64,000 nucleotides of DNA from Glandiceps talaboti (lineage: Eukaryota > Hemichordata > Enteropneusta > Spengelidae), in contig NC_135562.1 in the NCBI RefSeq assembly GCF_964340395.1, forward strand, positions 24,195,360-24,259,359, given 5' to 3'. The position numbers and the translations under genes were made by a program. Of this stretch, positions 39,628-51,532 are shown piece after piece. The first letter of the stretch is position 1. Each line of letters begins with the position of its first letter. The notes beneath the pieces are model-generated. The model did not search any database. It was not told the origin of the DNA and worked only from the letters and a program-made list of their open reading frames with translations.

Positions 39628-40560
39628 CTAGCTCCCTGAAGGGGGTACTATTACTAGTACTACATATGGATTCTGTCTGTCTGTCTGTGTGGTAGTGCGT
39701 GTGTGAGTTCGTCTGTAATACACAATTTCTCAGACTTGCAATATCTGATTTCTTTCAAACCTGTTGCAAAGGTGATATATCATGTGGGACATAGGCATGT
39801 CAATTTGTTAAATGCAGATTTGACCAAACAGCGGCCATATTTGTAGTTAAAAATCAATATTTACTGCATAACTCAAAAACTGTAATACATAGAGACTCCA
39901 TGCAAGTGTCTGCCCTATGTTATCAGATGTGAGCTAGCTTTAGAGACCTTGACCTTGACCTTCATGGCTAATTATCAAAATCAAGCCAATTCCTGCTTTT
40001 TAGAGACACATTGTAGTGTTTACATATTGCCAATTTCTTTTAAATCATGTACAAGTAATATGTAATTTTTACCTAATAACAGCCATATTTGTAGTAAATA
40101 ATCACTATATTCAATACTGCATAACTATAACAACTTCAATCATTAGACTCTGTTCATAGACCATCAAAATTAAGCTCTTACTTACTATCTAGCAGACACA
40201 TTGTAGCAATTTGGTGTGGCTAACATCTAAGACTTTTAGATCGTGTCTGTAGATAATGCAGAACCAGATAAACATGTCACGTGCATTACTTTTGGTGCTC
40301 ATAACACTTTTTACTCAATATTTGTAGTGAACAATCGTGATTCACCAATTAATTCAAATATGTTAATGTATGGCAACTACATTAAAGTGTCTACCCCAAT
40401 GTTGCCAGGTTTAAACTTTCTTTTTAGACATTGACCTTTGACCTAGACCTGAATCTTCAGGTTCAGTTACTGAAATTCAGCAATACCCTGCATTATTACA
40501 GACATTGTATTTATTTGTTGTCACCAATTTCTTTTAAATCATGTTTCCATTCAGTCTCAT
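39628..40560 (+). mobile_element. Family D element (hairpin-CTGT-core type)
   Basis: Begins with CTCCCT-GAA-GGGGGT and a CTGTCTGTCTGTCTGTGT tract. Three diverged core units about 235-248 bp apart follow (AGCGGCCATATTTGTAGTTA near 39830, AGCCATATTTGTAGTAAATA near 40080, CAATATTTGTAGTGAACAAT near 40317). The cores carry TGACCTTGACCTT- and TGACCTTTGACCT-type sequence (40432-40444). The 3' boundary is uncertain: the match fades before the G tract at 40561. The layout resembles the other families here, but no 3' subterminal motif was identified. Confidence 0.65.
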
Positions 40561-40832
40561 TTGGGGGGGGGGGGGGGGGGGTCTGTCTTTGTCCGGCAAG
40601 CTAGCAGTATAATAAACACTATCACCAGTCTCCATAATTTCTATGGAACATTTCAAGTTCATCTTTGTAGAGCCTAAATATTCCTAACGCAGTATCTACA
40701 TTGTAATTTGAATTTCTTCTTATGTTTTCCAAGCAGAGCTTATGTATCTGTAATGCTCTGATGTGGCTGTCAAGTAGTTTATTAGAAAGTGACTCTTTGT
40801 TTTTTGCAACTTACCAAAGATATTTCCCATTT
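40561..40832. other. Poly-G tract and unassigned sequence
   Basis: A run of about 20 Gs lies at 40563-40581 after CATTT, followed by GTCTGTCTTTGTCCGGCAAG. The right end (40802-40832) is the left member of a long direct repeat flanking element B2. Confidence 0.7.
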
Positions 40833-42655
40833 TTTCTTCCGTATGGAAGAGATGTATTTAGTGGATGGAAGTCTGTGTCTGTGTGTCTGTCTGTCTGTCT
40901 GTGTCATCGTTTTCTCCATAACGGCTTGCTCAATTCATACGAAATTTTGAAGACGTATTCCGTAGGGTAATGGCAAGACTTAATTAGGTTTTGGTAAAAA
41001 TGCTGTGAGCAATTTACGTAATTAATGGTTTTCGGTAATTAGGCTATATCTCAAGAATGCACGCTTCAAATTCATTATAACTTGGTACATACATTTGCGA
41101 TACCAAAATATTATTAATGTAGCTTTTAGTATTAATAAGTTACTGGCATATTTTGGTAGGCCACTAAAAAGGAAAAAATGGTTTCTCGTCAGGAAATGTT
41201 GTCTGAAGTGGTGCAACAACGCCCCTATTTTTTTTTTTACATTCTCAACAAATGTTAATCAATCTACTTGTCATTGCAGTTACTGTTCTTTTTATTTAGT
41301 ACTTTACAGCAAGTGTGTATGTTGGGCAGATGTCATAGGCTAGTTCATGATTAGTTTTGCAGTTGTCTTCACTGGTGGCAATTAATGTAGGGAGAGTTAC
41401 TTTTGTGTTTTCCCTTTCACCTGCAGACTGAATTGGCTTACGGAAGAAAAAAATAATGCGGGAAGGGGGTACTTAAGTGATGGGCGCTGACCAGAAACAA
41501 TTTTTTTTGGCCTTTAAAACTCTTTCTACGATGAGTGCTATGCTACAATGTTCTATAAAGCTTCACATTACATGTTGTGGTTGGCCAGGAGATCACTAAC
41601 AGCTGCAATGGGCAAATAGCAACCAATGAGAAAAAATAACTTATTGCATATGTAGGCTATATCTTAAGAATACATCAGTACACATGTTAACAATAACAAT
41701 CGCATATGTCCTGTAAAGCTTGTTGATGTACCTTTCAGTGTTAATGAATAATTTGCATAATTAATAATTTTTGGTAATTAGGCTATATCTTATGACTGCA
41801 TACTTCAATTTCAATGCAATGTAGTACATACATTAACCATAACAAATTGTGTATGTCCTATAAAGTTAGTTGATGTACCTTACAGTGTTAATGAATAATT
41901 TGCATAATTAATGATTTATGGTAATTAGGCTATATCTTAAGACTGCATACTTCAATTTCAATACAATTTAGTACATATGTTAAACATAACAGTGCATATC
42001 TCCTATAAAAGTTGTTGATTTCGCTTAAAGATTTAGTGAATAATTTGCATAATTAATTATTTTCGGTAATTAGGCTATCTTAAGACTGCATGCTTCAATT
42101 TCAATATAACTTACTACATACATTAAACATAACAAACTTTATATGCCCAATACAGTTTGTTGATGTATCTTACAGTGTTGATAACTAATTTGCATGAATA
42201 ATGATTTTCGGTAATAAAGATGAATGTCCTATAAAATTTGTTAATATAGCTTACAGTTTTCATGAAAATTTTCATAATTAATGATTTTAGGTAACTAGGC
42301 TGTATCTTAAAAATGCAAGCTTCAAATTTTGTGTAATATGATACATATATCAACCATAATAATACGCACCTGTCCTATGAAGTTTGTTGCTACAACTTTT
42401 ACCTTTAATGCGTATTTTGAATAATGAACGATATTCAGTAATTTAGCAGTATCACACTATCATGTACTCTTCAAATTTCGTATAATTTGGCACATACATT
42501 AACCTAAGAAAGCATGCGTGTCCAAAAAAAACCCTGTTACCATAGTTTTTTAGTTTAATGAGTTATTTGCATAATTAGTGATTCCCTTACGGGAGGCATT
42601 CAGTTTAAATCTGGTGTCTTTTGCAACTTACCAAAGATATTTGCCATTTTGTCTT
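40802..42655. repeat. 37-bp direct repeats flanking B2
   Basis: TTTTGCAACTTACCAAAGAT plus ATTTCCCATTTTTTCTT (40802-40838) recurs as the same 20-mer plus ATTTGCCATTTTGTCTT (42619-42655), 35 of 37 positions identical. The left copy overlaps the first bases of B2. They could be an unusually long target duplication or a pre-existing duplication. Confidence 0.85.
40833..42618 (+). mobile_element. Family B element, copy B2
   Basis: 1.8-kb, plus-orientation copy of B1/B3. 5' hairpin CTTCC-GTAT-GGAAG, then GATGTATTTAGTGG, a (CTGT)n tract, CCATAACGGCTTGCTCAATT, cores with ATATCTCAAGAATGCACGC and GTTGTCTGAAGTGGTGCAAC, a middle with AAGTGATGGGCGCTGACCAG, then five or six diverged 120-140-bp units (GGTAATTAGGCTATATCTTA, TAATTTGCATAATTAATGAT). 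The 3' end has CCCTTACGGGAGGCATTCAG and TTTAAATCTGGTGTC. It is flanked by a 37-bp direct repeat. Non-coding. Confidence 0.82.
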
Positions 42656-44851
42656 TTACAAATTGTGTTTAATGTTACAGATGAAATGTGGAATGTTATG
42701 TATTTTCACTTCATTTATTTTACAAAATAGTTAAATGTCTGAAAATCAAGACATGATTGTATTGTTATAATGTGGGGGACATTGAGACTAGGCACTTACT
42801 TCAACCCATCACTAGTTTCCTTTCAAAATCATTTGAACAAAAATTCTTGTGATTCTGTAATGTTTTGCTGGCAATATCCTGTGATTTTAGACAAGTAATG
42901 CAGGAATAGTTCATACTATTTGAATTATATCATCATTATACTATGATTATCTCATTCAAAACTATGGAACTATGGAGGAATAGATGATGGTATGCAGAGT
43001 GGTTAGCTTTGAGGTAAAAGTAAACCATAGTGCATAAATCTAGTAGACCTTGGTTGAACCTATCACATTTTAACCATAATTCACTTGTAGTTGGTTTTAG
43101 GCCGAACTGTAACAGGGTCATTCACTTGTCATATATCAACCTAGTACATGGAGAACACAGAATGAGTAGCTTACAGCTAATGTTTATTTAATCCAAGATA
43201 AAAGTTTGTAATGAAGAGGTGTTAATTGCTGACAAGGAGGTGGAAAATACCTAAATCATTTTAAAGTGAACACACAGTGAAGAGAGAAGTATGGTTTATA
43301 TCTCAGTCCATTCTTATCAACTCTCAGTCACTGCAACTATATGATCACTACTCCATGTTTTATGCCAGTATAGCTGTGTCTTTTGTTCTCTGGTGGCGAT
43401 ACTCAATGATTCTCAGTTGTCTTATACCTGCAGGATAACTATAGTTCTTAAAAAATAATTCTTGTATGGCGGTGCTAAAAACACAATCTCTCATCCATAA
43501 AATGTTTTTGATTGGTTTGGGTTAAAATCATGAAGTGAAATCCAAGATTTGATATTTTGAAAAGTAGTTGAAAAAAAAATTAAGGAAAAAAAAAAAAAAT
43601 AATTTGAATTTGGTATAAATACTACAGGTGTGGAATGGAAAAGAGAAAGATTTGTTTCTACCCCACTTGTTGGCTGTAGGCTGTCAAATTTCAAGATGAC
43701 ACCCTATCTTCTCCATCTGTTAGTCTAAAATCTGTTACAGTCTGATTCCAAATCAACATTTAAATACAGAAGACCCAAAAAATTGCCATTCAATGCATAT
43801 GAGATTAATTTTGGGGAAAATTCTGGAAAATGTAATGTTTGTAACTCAGACTGAGAATTTTGAAGAAATTGAAGCTATATAGTATATATTGTTATTTATG
43901 AACAAATGATTATAGAATAGTATTTTTGTCATGTAAAATATATTCAAATTGTCTGGATATATCATTGGATTCCTTGATTTTAATAAATTGATTTCAGAAA
44001 ATGGAAGTAAGCTAAGAATAGCTCACTATGTTAATGTGTTCAAAACTATTAATTTGTATTTTCTTAAAATTCTTTAATAACGGTGAAAATAATATTGTGA
44101 ATGACAAAAATGTATCAATGAATATATTAGTTTGAATCAAATGTCTTACATCAAATGTCTTGCCTTGATATATTTGTGGTCATTGTTAGTGATGCATTAG
44201 TGACATAGTAAAGATTGGTACAGTACAGTACACATACATCATACAAAGGATAGCTGAATGCACCCCCCCCCCCCACACACACACACCCAAGACAAACTGT
44301 TTGACCTATCTGATAGGCATAACAATTAATAATAGTTACTTTAATTTTTTGTTTACTTCCATCACATACACTCATACACATTGGTATCTCCTGTACAAGT
44401 TGACTGCTGAGTCAAGATTAACTATTATGTGAACAAAACTTAAGACATTATCACAAGCCAATGTCATGAAGTTGTATTAGTGTGTATATTTATGTCAACC
44501 CAATCTTCTGACCTTTGACCTTTGGCCTTGGATGCACTGGTAAAGCTCACAGCAGGCCTGACTAATAGAGTCTCAATCAAACATTCTCTGATGTTATCTG
44601 TATCCAAATTAAATAAAAACAAAAAACCAAATAAAGTAAACAAATGACCACCTTTTAAGTCTCTTAATCATAATAGAAATATCCGTCTTGAAGACGAAGT
44701 CACTATTTCTTTGAGTTGCCAAAAGAAAGAAGATTTTTGTTCAGGGCAGTATACTGTATACTAGTAAATTATGTACTGAAGGACATATAGTAAACAAAAA
44801 TGGCAGATTTTTGAGATTTTTGTTATTTTTGTGGTGTTTTCTACCATGTCA
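42656..44851. other. Unassigned sequence with a D/E-family fragment
   Basis: No gene recognised. A poly-A/T-rich patch lies at 43570-43605 and a C tract with (AC)n at 44261-44286. At 44509-44610, TGACCTTTGACCT and nearby text (GACTAATAGAGTCTCAATCA) look like a fragment of the D/E element cores. Open frames here are below 80 codons and carry no motif. Confidence 0.5.
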
Positions 44852-45354
44852 TTTCATGATTTGTTGTGTAATAACTACAATACCATACATACTAATATAA
44901 CTGCTGTCAGAAGTCTTTATATTTCTCTTGTTAGTAATCTGGAGTACTGTTCAGTAGTGTGGTCTCCACGTCACAAATATTATATCGACAAAATTGAACG
45001 GGTTCAAAAGAAATATTTAAAATTTCTTTGTTTTAAAGAGGGATTGGGGTACAATGTAGACAGTTATTTTCATCTTTGTTGTCATTTTATTCTTTTGCCA
45101 CTCTACATACATCGTCAAATTTTAGATCTCTGCTTTGTTTACAAGTGTGTGTCAATTTTTTGGCTGATTGTCCAGTTATTACGAGCAAACTTAATTTTTA
45201 TGTGCCTCTGAGGCGTCTCAGGTCTTCAGACATATTTAGAATACCAAATCACCGTGTAAAGCTTTCAAAATATTCATTTTTATCTCGGGCTATGAGCCTT
45301 TTAAATAGTGTATATAGTTTTGATGTTGATCTATTCTCTAGTTTTTGTGTTTGA
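44852..45354 (+). pseudogene. Non-LTR retrotransposon reverse transcriptase, C-terminal fragment, frameshifted
   Basis: Two overlapping frames together match the region after the RT fingers/palm that is typical of Jockey/CR1-like LINE ORF2 proteins. The first frame (from 44831) reads F-D-L near 44852, then AVRSLYISLV, LEYCSVVWSP, IDKIERVQKKYLKFLC, and R-x-I-L-D-L-C-F-V-Y-K by about 45150. The match then moves to another frame (from 45076) that carries RRLRSSDIFRIP, HRVKLSKYSFLSRAM and LLNSV…DLFSSF to a stop at 45354. A frameshift therefore lies near 45145-45160. The catalytic YADD region and the endonuclease are absent, so this is a 5'-truncated dead copy, the usual fate of LINE insertions. 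Clade assignment is by motif memory only. Confidence 0.8.
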
Positions 45355-45384
45355 TTGGTTGTTATGAATTTATTCAGAAAAAGT

Positions 45385-45655
45385 TTGTGTCATGCTACAG
45401 AATGTTGTCATGCTGTGAAATGATGTTGTGTTATGCTACAGAATGTTGTTATGCTTTGAAATCATGTTGTGTCATGCTACAGAATGTTGTCATGCTGTAA
45501 AATGTTGTCATGCTTTGAAATCATGTGTCATGCTACAGAATGTTGTCATGCTGTGAAATCATGTGTCATGCTACAGAATGTTGTCATGCTGTGAAATGAT
45601 GTTGTGTCATGCTTTGAAATAATGTGTCATGCTGTGAAATAATGTGACATGGCAA
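45385..45655. repeat. TGTCATGCTACAGAATGT irregular tandem repeat
   Basis: Units of TGTCATGCTACAGAATGT and TGTCATGCTGTGAAATGATG alternate irregularly (about 17-42 bp spacing) directly downstream of the reverse-transcriptase stop. The position suggests that it is, or grew from, the 3' tail of that retrotransposon. Confidence 0.85.
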
Positions 45656-46664
45656 ACATTTTGTTTTCATAAAAAAATTAGGCAGAGAAATTGATGATGA
45701 TAATTCAAATCATAGTTTTGTTTTTCATTGGATGAAAGCCACACATTTATTGTAATTGATGATAAAATGGTGATGATAAGAATTATTAATTTGTTACAAA
45801 TAATGAATTAATGAAATAATTTTATATAAACTAGACAAGTCAAGTGTGGATTGTTGCTGCTAAATCCATTTAAAACTAAAAGAATACAGATAGGACTTTG
45901 TGGGATTGAATTATTCAACATGATGTGAAACGAGTGGCTGAACTCTTAACCAAATAAAGTCGACTGTATGGACAAGAAGCATTGGAAATATCCCTGTAAA
46001 TGAGGATTTCAGTTGAATTTGCTATGTTCTTTGTGATGCTAAATGCCGTGAGTTAAGGAGATTATAAAGAGTTGCCGCCAAGGCTGTGCAAATCACATAC
46101 ACACAAGTTAGATTGGATTTGTGGCAGAGTGGTCTGGCAAAAAAAACCTGTTGTCAATAAAGATTGGCTACTGCTCCATCACATTAACCCCTTACCTTCA
46201 ACTCAATCCATCTATTAAGTGCTTTATTTACCAACCATTTTAAGACTTAGATAGAGAGAAGGGGACCTATTGAATTAAAAGACCACTTACCAGTCAACAT
46301 ACAAGTTATGATGTCAGTCTTTCTTTCATTCAGTATTTTACTACCATCACTCACATACTGTTTTAAATCTGCCATAAACACATCAATCCTCACACATATC
46401 AGAGGTCTTTACAATCAGTAGTATTTTGCCATCAAGTTAGGTAGTTATCATTGTTCTAGGTAGCATAAGAAAGTACTGTCCTAGGCAGTCAACACCATTA
46501 TGCCATAAATTTACACCATTGTTCTAAGTATCTTATAGCACTATCTTTACTCAGTTTGCCAACATCAATGTTATTCTTGAGCATCAACATTTTGTATAAA
46601 ATCACAATCCTATGAGGCCAACATTTCAGGTAGTGTTCTAGGGTCATGATTAGGTTGTCATGAT
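45656..46664. other. Unassigned sequence; no gene seen
   Basis: AT-rich, with no open frame, array or element I can support. Short direct similarities (TTGTTCTAGGTAGC near 46450, TTGTTCTAAGTATC near 46520) hint at old tandem repeats. Confidence 0.4.
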
Positions 46665-46795
46665 TTTGTTTGGTCGGTAACCTAGATAGTCATGACTGGT
46701 TGGTTAGTAACCTAGGTAGTCATGACTGTATTTTGTCAGTAACCTAGGTGGTCATGGTTGTGCAACTGGTCAGTAACCTAGGTGGTCCTAGAAGG
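46665..46795. repeat. Diverged ~40-bp repeat, about 4 copies
   Basis: GGTAACCTAGATAGTCATGA, AGTAACCTAGGTAGTCATGA, AGTAACCTAGGTGGTCATGG and AGTAACCTAGGTGGTC occur in succession with variable linkers. Confidence 0.75.
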
Positions 46796-47838
46796 TGTTA
46801 TAGGAGAAACACCATGACAGGAAATAGAGACATTTTGATATGGGTTTTGGCGAGTCATTTCACGATTTTATATCACCAACAATTGTGATTTCAGAGAAAC
46901 ATCAAGTTGATCTTGTGCCTTTATAGGGTATCTTTGCTATGGGCTATTGTGTCATGGGAGTCAGCAGAAATAATATATTCAAGTTGCACACTGAATATTT
47001 ATGAGTCCTGATTGCCTTTACCCTTCAGTGTAAAACAAATTTTAGATAGGTGAACAAATTGATAAATTTTCTTGCACATTTTGTCAAGCCAAAACAAAAA
47101 CTGATAAGTTAAAATAAAGCTAAATAAAACTGTGAGTATACTTTATATTCCACATACTTAAGTGAGGGATTCAAATATAACAATATTGTTATAACGACAT
47201 TTTAAAAGTGAAGTGTTGATATAGATGTACCAAATACAGAGAAAAAGCAAATATTTTCAGATAATCTGTGTCAATGTAATCCATCGCCATGGCGAATGTA
47301 AGGACATATGTTGAGCTATCTGTCTGTCTGTGACAGCAGTGACAGTATCAACTTTGATGGATCTTTGATGAGATGACCTTTGACACTGTCACCATTATCA
47401 CCACTAAGTACATTGTAGTCTCAACGTATTGGCACTGATATCAATGACTCTGAAAGCAAAAATTGGCTGATGACCAGATAATGAAAAATGTTAAAACTTG
47501 CCAATTTTGGTCACTTGTGATAGATTGTGGAAGAACAAACTGATCTGTTATTCTCTAGCAATGACCAGATAATGAAAAATGTTAGATCTGAAACTTACAT
47601 CTTTTTGGTCATTTGTGATAATATTTGAAAGTATAAGTCCATGTATACAGATAACATTATTACCAAACACAAATGGCTTCAATAAATTTTTGTATCAAAT
47701 TATTCATACTACAACATAAAATTTAATTGTGATGAAAGTGTACTCTTAATACAACTGTAAGTGTAACTAGTCTTTGGGTGTGCCAAATGTACCACATTGG
47801 TTTGGATGCCGTTGATATGTTCTTGTGCTAATTTTTAG
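46796..47838. other. Unassigned sequence with a 96-bp diverged duplication
   Basis: A 12-nt palindrome TCGCCATGGCGA (47284-47295) is followed by CTATCTGTCTGTCTGTGACA, recalling the hairpin-plus-CTGT starts of the element families. ATGACCAGATAATGAAAAAT occurs at about 47471 and 47561, each followed by TTTTGGTCA-type sequence, as a diverged tandem pair. No gene seen. Confidence 0.5.
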
Positions 47839-48236
47839 TCTCCAAATGGCACTGCCTGGAGGGGACTTATGTGTTGGGTTCCATCTGTGCATGCATCTGT
47901 GTGTTCACCCTCATATTTCTGGCATCCCCTAATTTCAAAGGTAACATGCTATGTCAGACATAAGTTGTTTTGTGAATGAATCAATTATGGCCAAATGGTA
48001 GCTATATTTGTTGTTTAATTTCACAATATGCATCATAACTTTGGCTCTATAAATACACCCATATTATCAAATATGACCTTGATCTTTGACCTTGAAAGTC
48101 TTCTCCAAGGTCAAATAGCCAAATTTGGATTATCTTCAAAGCTTTTTTAATCATATATTTCAAGTGATGATGATATTATAATCAAGACTTGGGGTTGACT
48201 ATGTGACACATATGCACATCACTTAATTTTGTGTAT
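47839..48236 (+). mobile_element. Family E element, 5' part (split by B3)
   Basis: Starts AGTCTCCAAATGGCACTG with the stem CTCCA…TGGAG, then GGGGACTTATGTGTTGGGTT CCATCTGTGCATGCATCTGTG. This leader is clearly related to the 5' end of family C (GGGGACTTATGGATTGGGTT), but the core is different and related to family D (GCTATATTTGTTGTTTAATT; TGATCTTTGACCTTGAAAG). It is interrupted by B3, and the rest continues at 50190. Confidence 0.65.
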
Positions 48237-50189
48237 AGCACCAGATTTAAACTGAATGCCTTCCATAAGGGTAATATTGAGTTTTTTGTTCCTAATAATA
48301 ATTGCTGGAATGCAACAATCTTTGTTATAGTAGGCTATTAGTACATGATATATCCCCTGAATTGGCAAAAAGGTGTGCCAAACTATAAGAAATCTGAAAG
48401 GACTTTGTGATATCAATCTATGTACTACAACAGGTGTAATGGCTTTTGAAATGAAATTATTCAAATTTACAGGGATACACATACAGACATATGTACATTT
48501 ACCCATGCATACAGAACAAATGTATGGATTGCTTATTGGTATCATTTGAACATAATGAATTTTAGCTCTATATCTGTGATTTTTGAAGTCCCAGTGAAAG
48601 TTAGTTGTCGAAAAAGTTGTTCAAATGTCTGCTACCTATCCTCAGTACAGGAAAGCTTGACTCGACTTTGAACACTCTGCTTTTGTGATTCTCTGCTTAC
48701 CCGGGATATGTACACTCGTTTCCACTGCAAATAATAAACAAAATTCAAAACATCATAACATCGCTAGTATGCATCAGAAAGTTTACATACTTTATGGTAA
48801 GCATGATACCGCTCTATACTTTAATTCTATACATCTCGAATATACCTGCCTTTATGTAACACTCAGTTCAAGAATTTCACAATGCATGCCATAATGAGGT
48901 GAATTTCCATGGCTCTCAAGTTCGTTTGGTTTCTCAAAATATAAAAATCTGGACAGAAAGTTATCGATGTATAGTTTGATATTCCTCCCTTTTAATACAA
49001 GCAACCCAAATACTTTGAACGATCTAGAACAAAGCCAATCAATGTCGGAAAATTGGGGAAAATTTTTACCAAATTAAACCAGTTAGTACACTGCCCAACA
49101 TTGCAACACAGTAACAACATTTACTTATCTCATTTGCATTGTTGTGATAATATGTTAATATGAATAAATGTACATGTTCTGGCAGCAAACTCGCCCTTTT
49201 TTCGAAAGATTTATATAAAAACAAAGAGAGAAGATTTTCAATTTTGATCGAAGAAGAGATGGTATGGATTTATCTTGGTCAATTCTCCAGCAAGAATTTT
49301 CGGTAGAAAGCTGGTGATTTCACCCGGAAGTTGAAGCTGACCTGGTTTACACTGACGATCTCCTCATGCATGCTTTCAGAAACAGAATGTATGCAAGTAT
49401 CGAACAAAGTAAAAACAAGATTTTAAATTTTGAAATAGTGAAGAGATCATATGAACTTATGTCGGCGAATTCTCCAGCATGATTGCCTGCAGATGCGATC
49501 TTATGGCCAATTACAACATGTAATGTGAAGCTTTTATAGAATGTTGTAGCATAGCTCTCACCATAGAAGGAGTTTTAATAAAGGCCAAGAAAAAAGAAGG
49601 AATTGTTACTGGTCAGTGTGCATCACTGAAATACCCCCACTTCGATCTTTTTTTCTGGCCAATACAGTCTGCAGATTCATGGGAAAACACAAAATAACTC
49701 TACCTACGTGAATTGCTACTTCAGTAAAGACAACTGCAGAACTAATCATGAATAATTAAATTTGCGTCCTCGCACCACTTTAGACAACATATCCTGACCA
49801 GAAACAATGCTTTTCTTTTTTGTGGCCACCGAGTCTAATTACCGAAATATGCCAATAACTTATTGAAACTGAAAGGTACATCGATAACATTTTCAGGAGA
49901 GATGTGCTTTGGTATCGTAAATGTATGTACCAAATTATATTGAATTTGAAGCGTGCATTCTTGAGATATAGCCTAATTACCGAACACCATTAATTATGCA
50001 AATTGCTCATTAATATTCATGGCATGTTTACCAAAACCTAATCAGTTCTTGCCATTACCCTACTGAACACTTCTACCATATTTCGTTTGAATTGATACAG
50101 CCGTTCTTTTGAAAATGATGACACACACACACACACACAGACTTTTCTCCCCAATACATATCCTTCCTTATGGAAGGAAAAAATGGTGG
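48237..50189 (-). mobile_element. Family B element, copy B3, inserted in E
   Basis: Minus-orientation B. The element 3' end is at the left (ACCAGATTTAAACTGAATGC, CCTTCCATAAGG at 48259-48270). The 5' end is at the right: (AC)n near 50118-50140, then CCTTATGGAAGG at 50166-50177, a perfect 12-nt inverse of the left motif. The parts matching B1 are 48237-48330 and about 49500-50189. The intervening 1.17 kb (48331-49500) is not in B1 or B2. It contains two diverged copies of a block with CAATTCTCCAGCAAGAATTT / GAATTCTCCAGCATGATTGC and may be B sequence lost elsewhere or another insertion. Confidence 0.75.
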
Positions 50190-50480
50190 CCATATTTGTT
50201 ATTAAAAAAAAAACATTTTGCCAGTTATCTCAAAAACTTTGATACATTTGGACACCATTCAAGTGCCAACTGATATTACTAATGGTGAGCTTTGTGATGA
50301 GACATTGACCTTTGACCTTGACAAATATTTTCATGGTGAAATGACCAAATTCTTTCTTTCTACATTAACTCAAGAAGTTGAATACACAAAGAATTCCATT
50401 TAAATGTCTTCACCCAAAGCAAAACTTTCTTCTTATATCTTGACCTTTGACTTTTATCTCGATCAAAGTCAAATAGCATA
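50190..50480 (+). mobile_element. Family E element, 3' part
   Basis: Continues the E/D-type core after B3: GGTGGCCATATTTGTTATTA, AACTTTGATACATTTGGACA, then TGACCTTTGACCT (50306-50318) and TGACCTTTGACTTT (50441). The 3' end is not clear. A 61-codon open frame here (50218-50403) is just core sequence. Confidence 0.6.
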
Positions 50481-51532
50481 TTGGTCAATAAATTATGCAG
50501 TTTTGTATTCAGAGAACTCATTCAAATTTGCACAACGACTTTGCCATATAACACACCAGTTGGGGACTATATGTCTTTGACTGAAGGCTCGTATGTGTCT
50601 TCATCAAGTTTCCACCCAATTGTTTTGGGAAATAAATACCAAGGATTGACAAAATAATGATAGAATCTGATATGAAAATGTTGAGTGATGTAATGGGAAA
50701 GATACAAGTCCTAGATCACCTTTGTATATTATTATGCAGAGATCGTGCACATACTACCTACAGAATGTGTGGATATCGAATAAGCAAACAATATTAGGGG
50801 AACCCAATCCCCCCCCCCCCCCACCACACACACATGATAAATCTTATAATAATAATAATTCAGTATTACATATATGTATGATTCTTTATATAATAGATAT
50901 CTAAAACCCCAATAAAAAGTGAGTATATGAGGGAGGGGAAGGGGTGAAATTGTAGTAATTTTGTGTTTTCATTACGTTTTCACCATATTGTCTCCTTACA
51001 CAATCATGTATTTTTGTTCTGACATAATCAAGTTTTGATAAATACTGTTAGATATGTCAGTGGTACACATTCAACACCAAAACTAGACTAAGATATCCGT
51101 ACCCATGTTAAAGGTGGTGTCATTTTGTGAACTATTGAATTTCTTAAAGGGATAGGTAGGTGTTTGTCTGCTGAAGTATGACTGTTTTCCTGTACAGTGA
51201 TCATAGTGTTGTTGGATATTATGTACTTACTAGAAAATGTAGTTGTTGTATTAATGGAAGGGTCAATATGAGATAATATCTAACCCTTATTTAACAGTGG
51301 ATTGGTCATTACTGTACTAATTGTGTATATGACCTCCAGTGATCTCTATTACTCAGACTTTGATAGATAGACATTTATAATTACAATTTATATAATTAAT
51401 CTAAGCCATACCAATGTCCATTGTATGCAGATTAGGACATTTGTCAAGTGTCAATGAACCCCCAGACACAGTTTGGATTGTCATTGTTAATTGTTTCTCC
51501 CCTGGTACATGCTGGTAAAGGCTGGTAAATGA
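50481..51532. other. Unassigned sequence with C tract
   Basis: A run of about 14 Cs followed by ACCACACACACA lies at 50809-50834. The rest is AT-rich with no gene or array seen. Confidence 0.45.
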
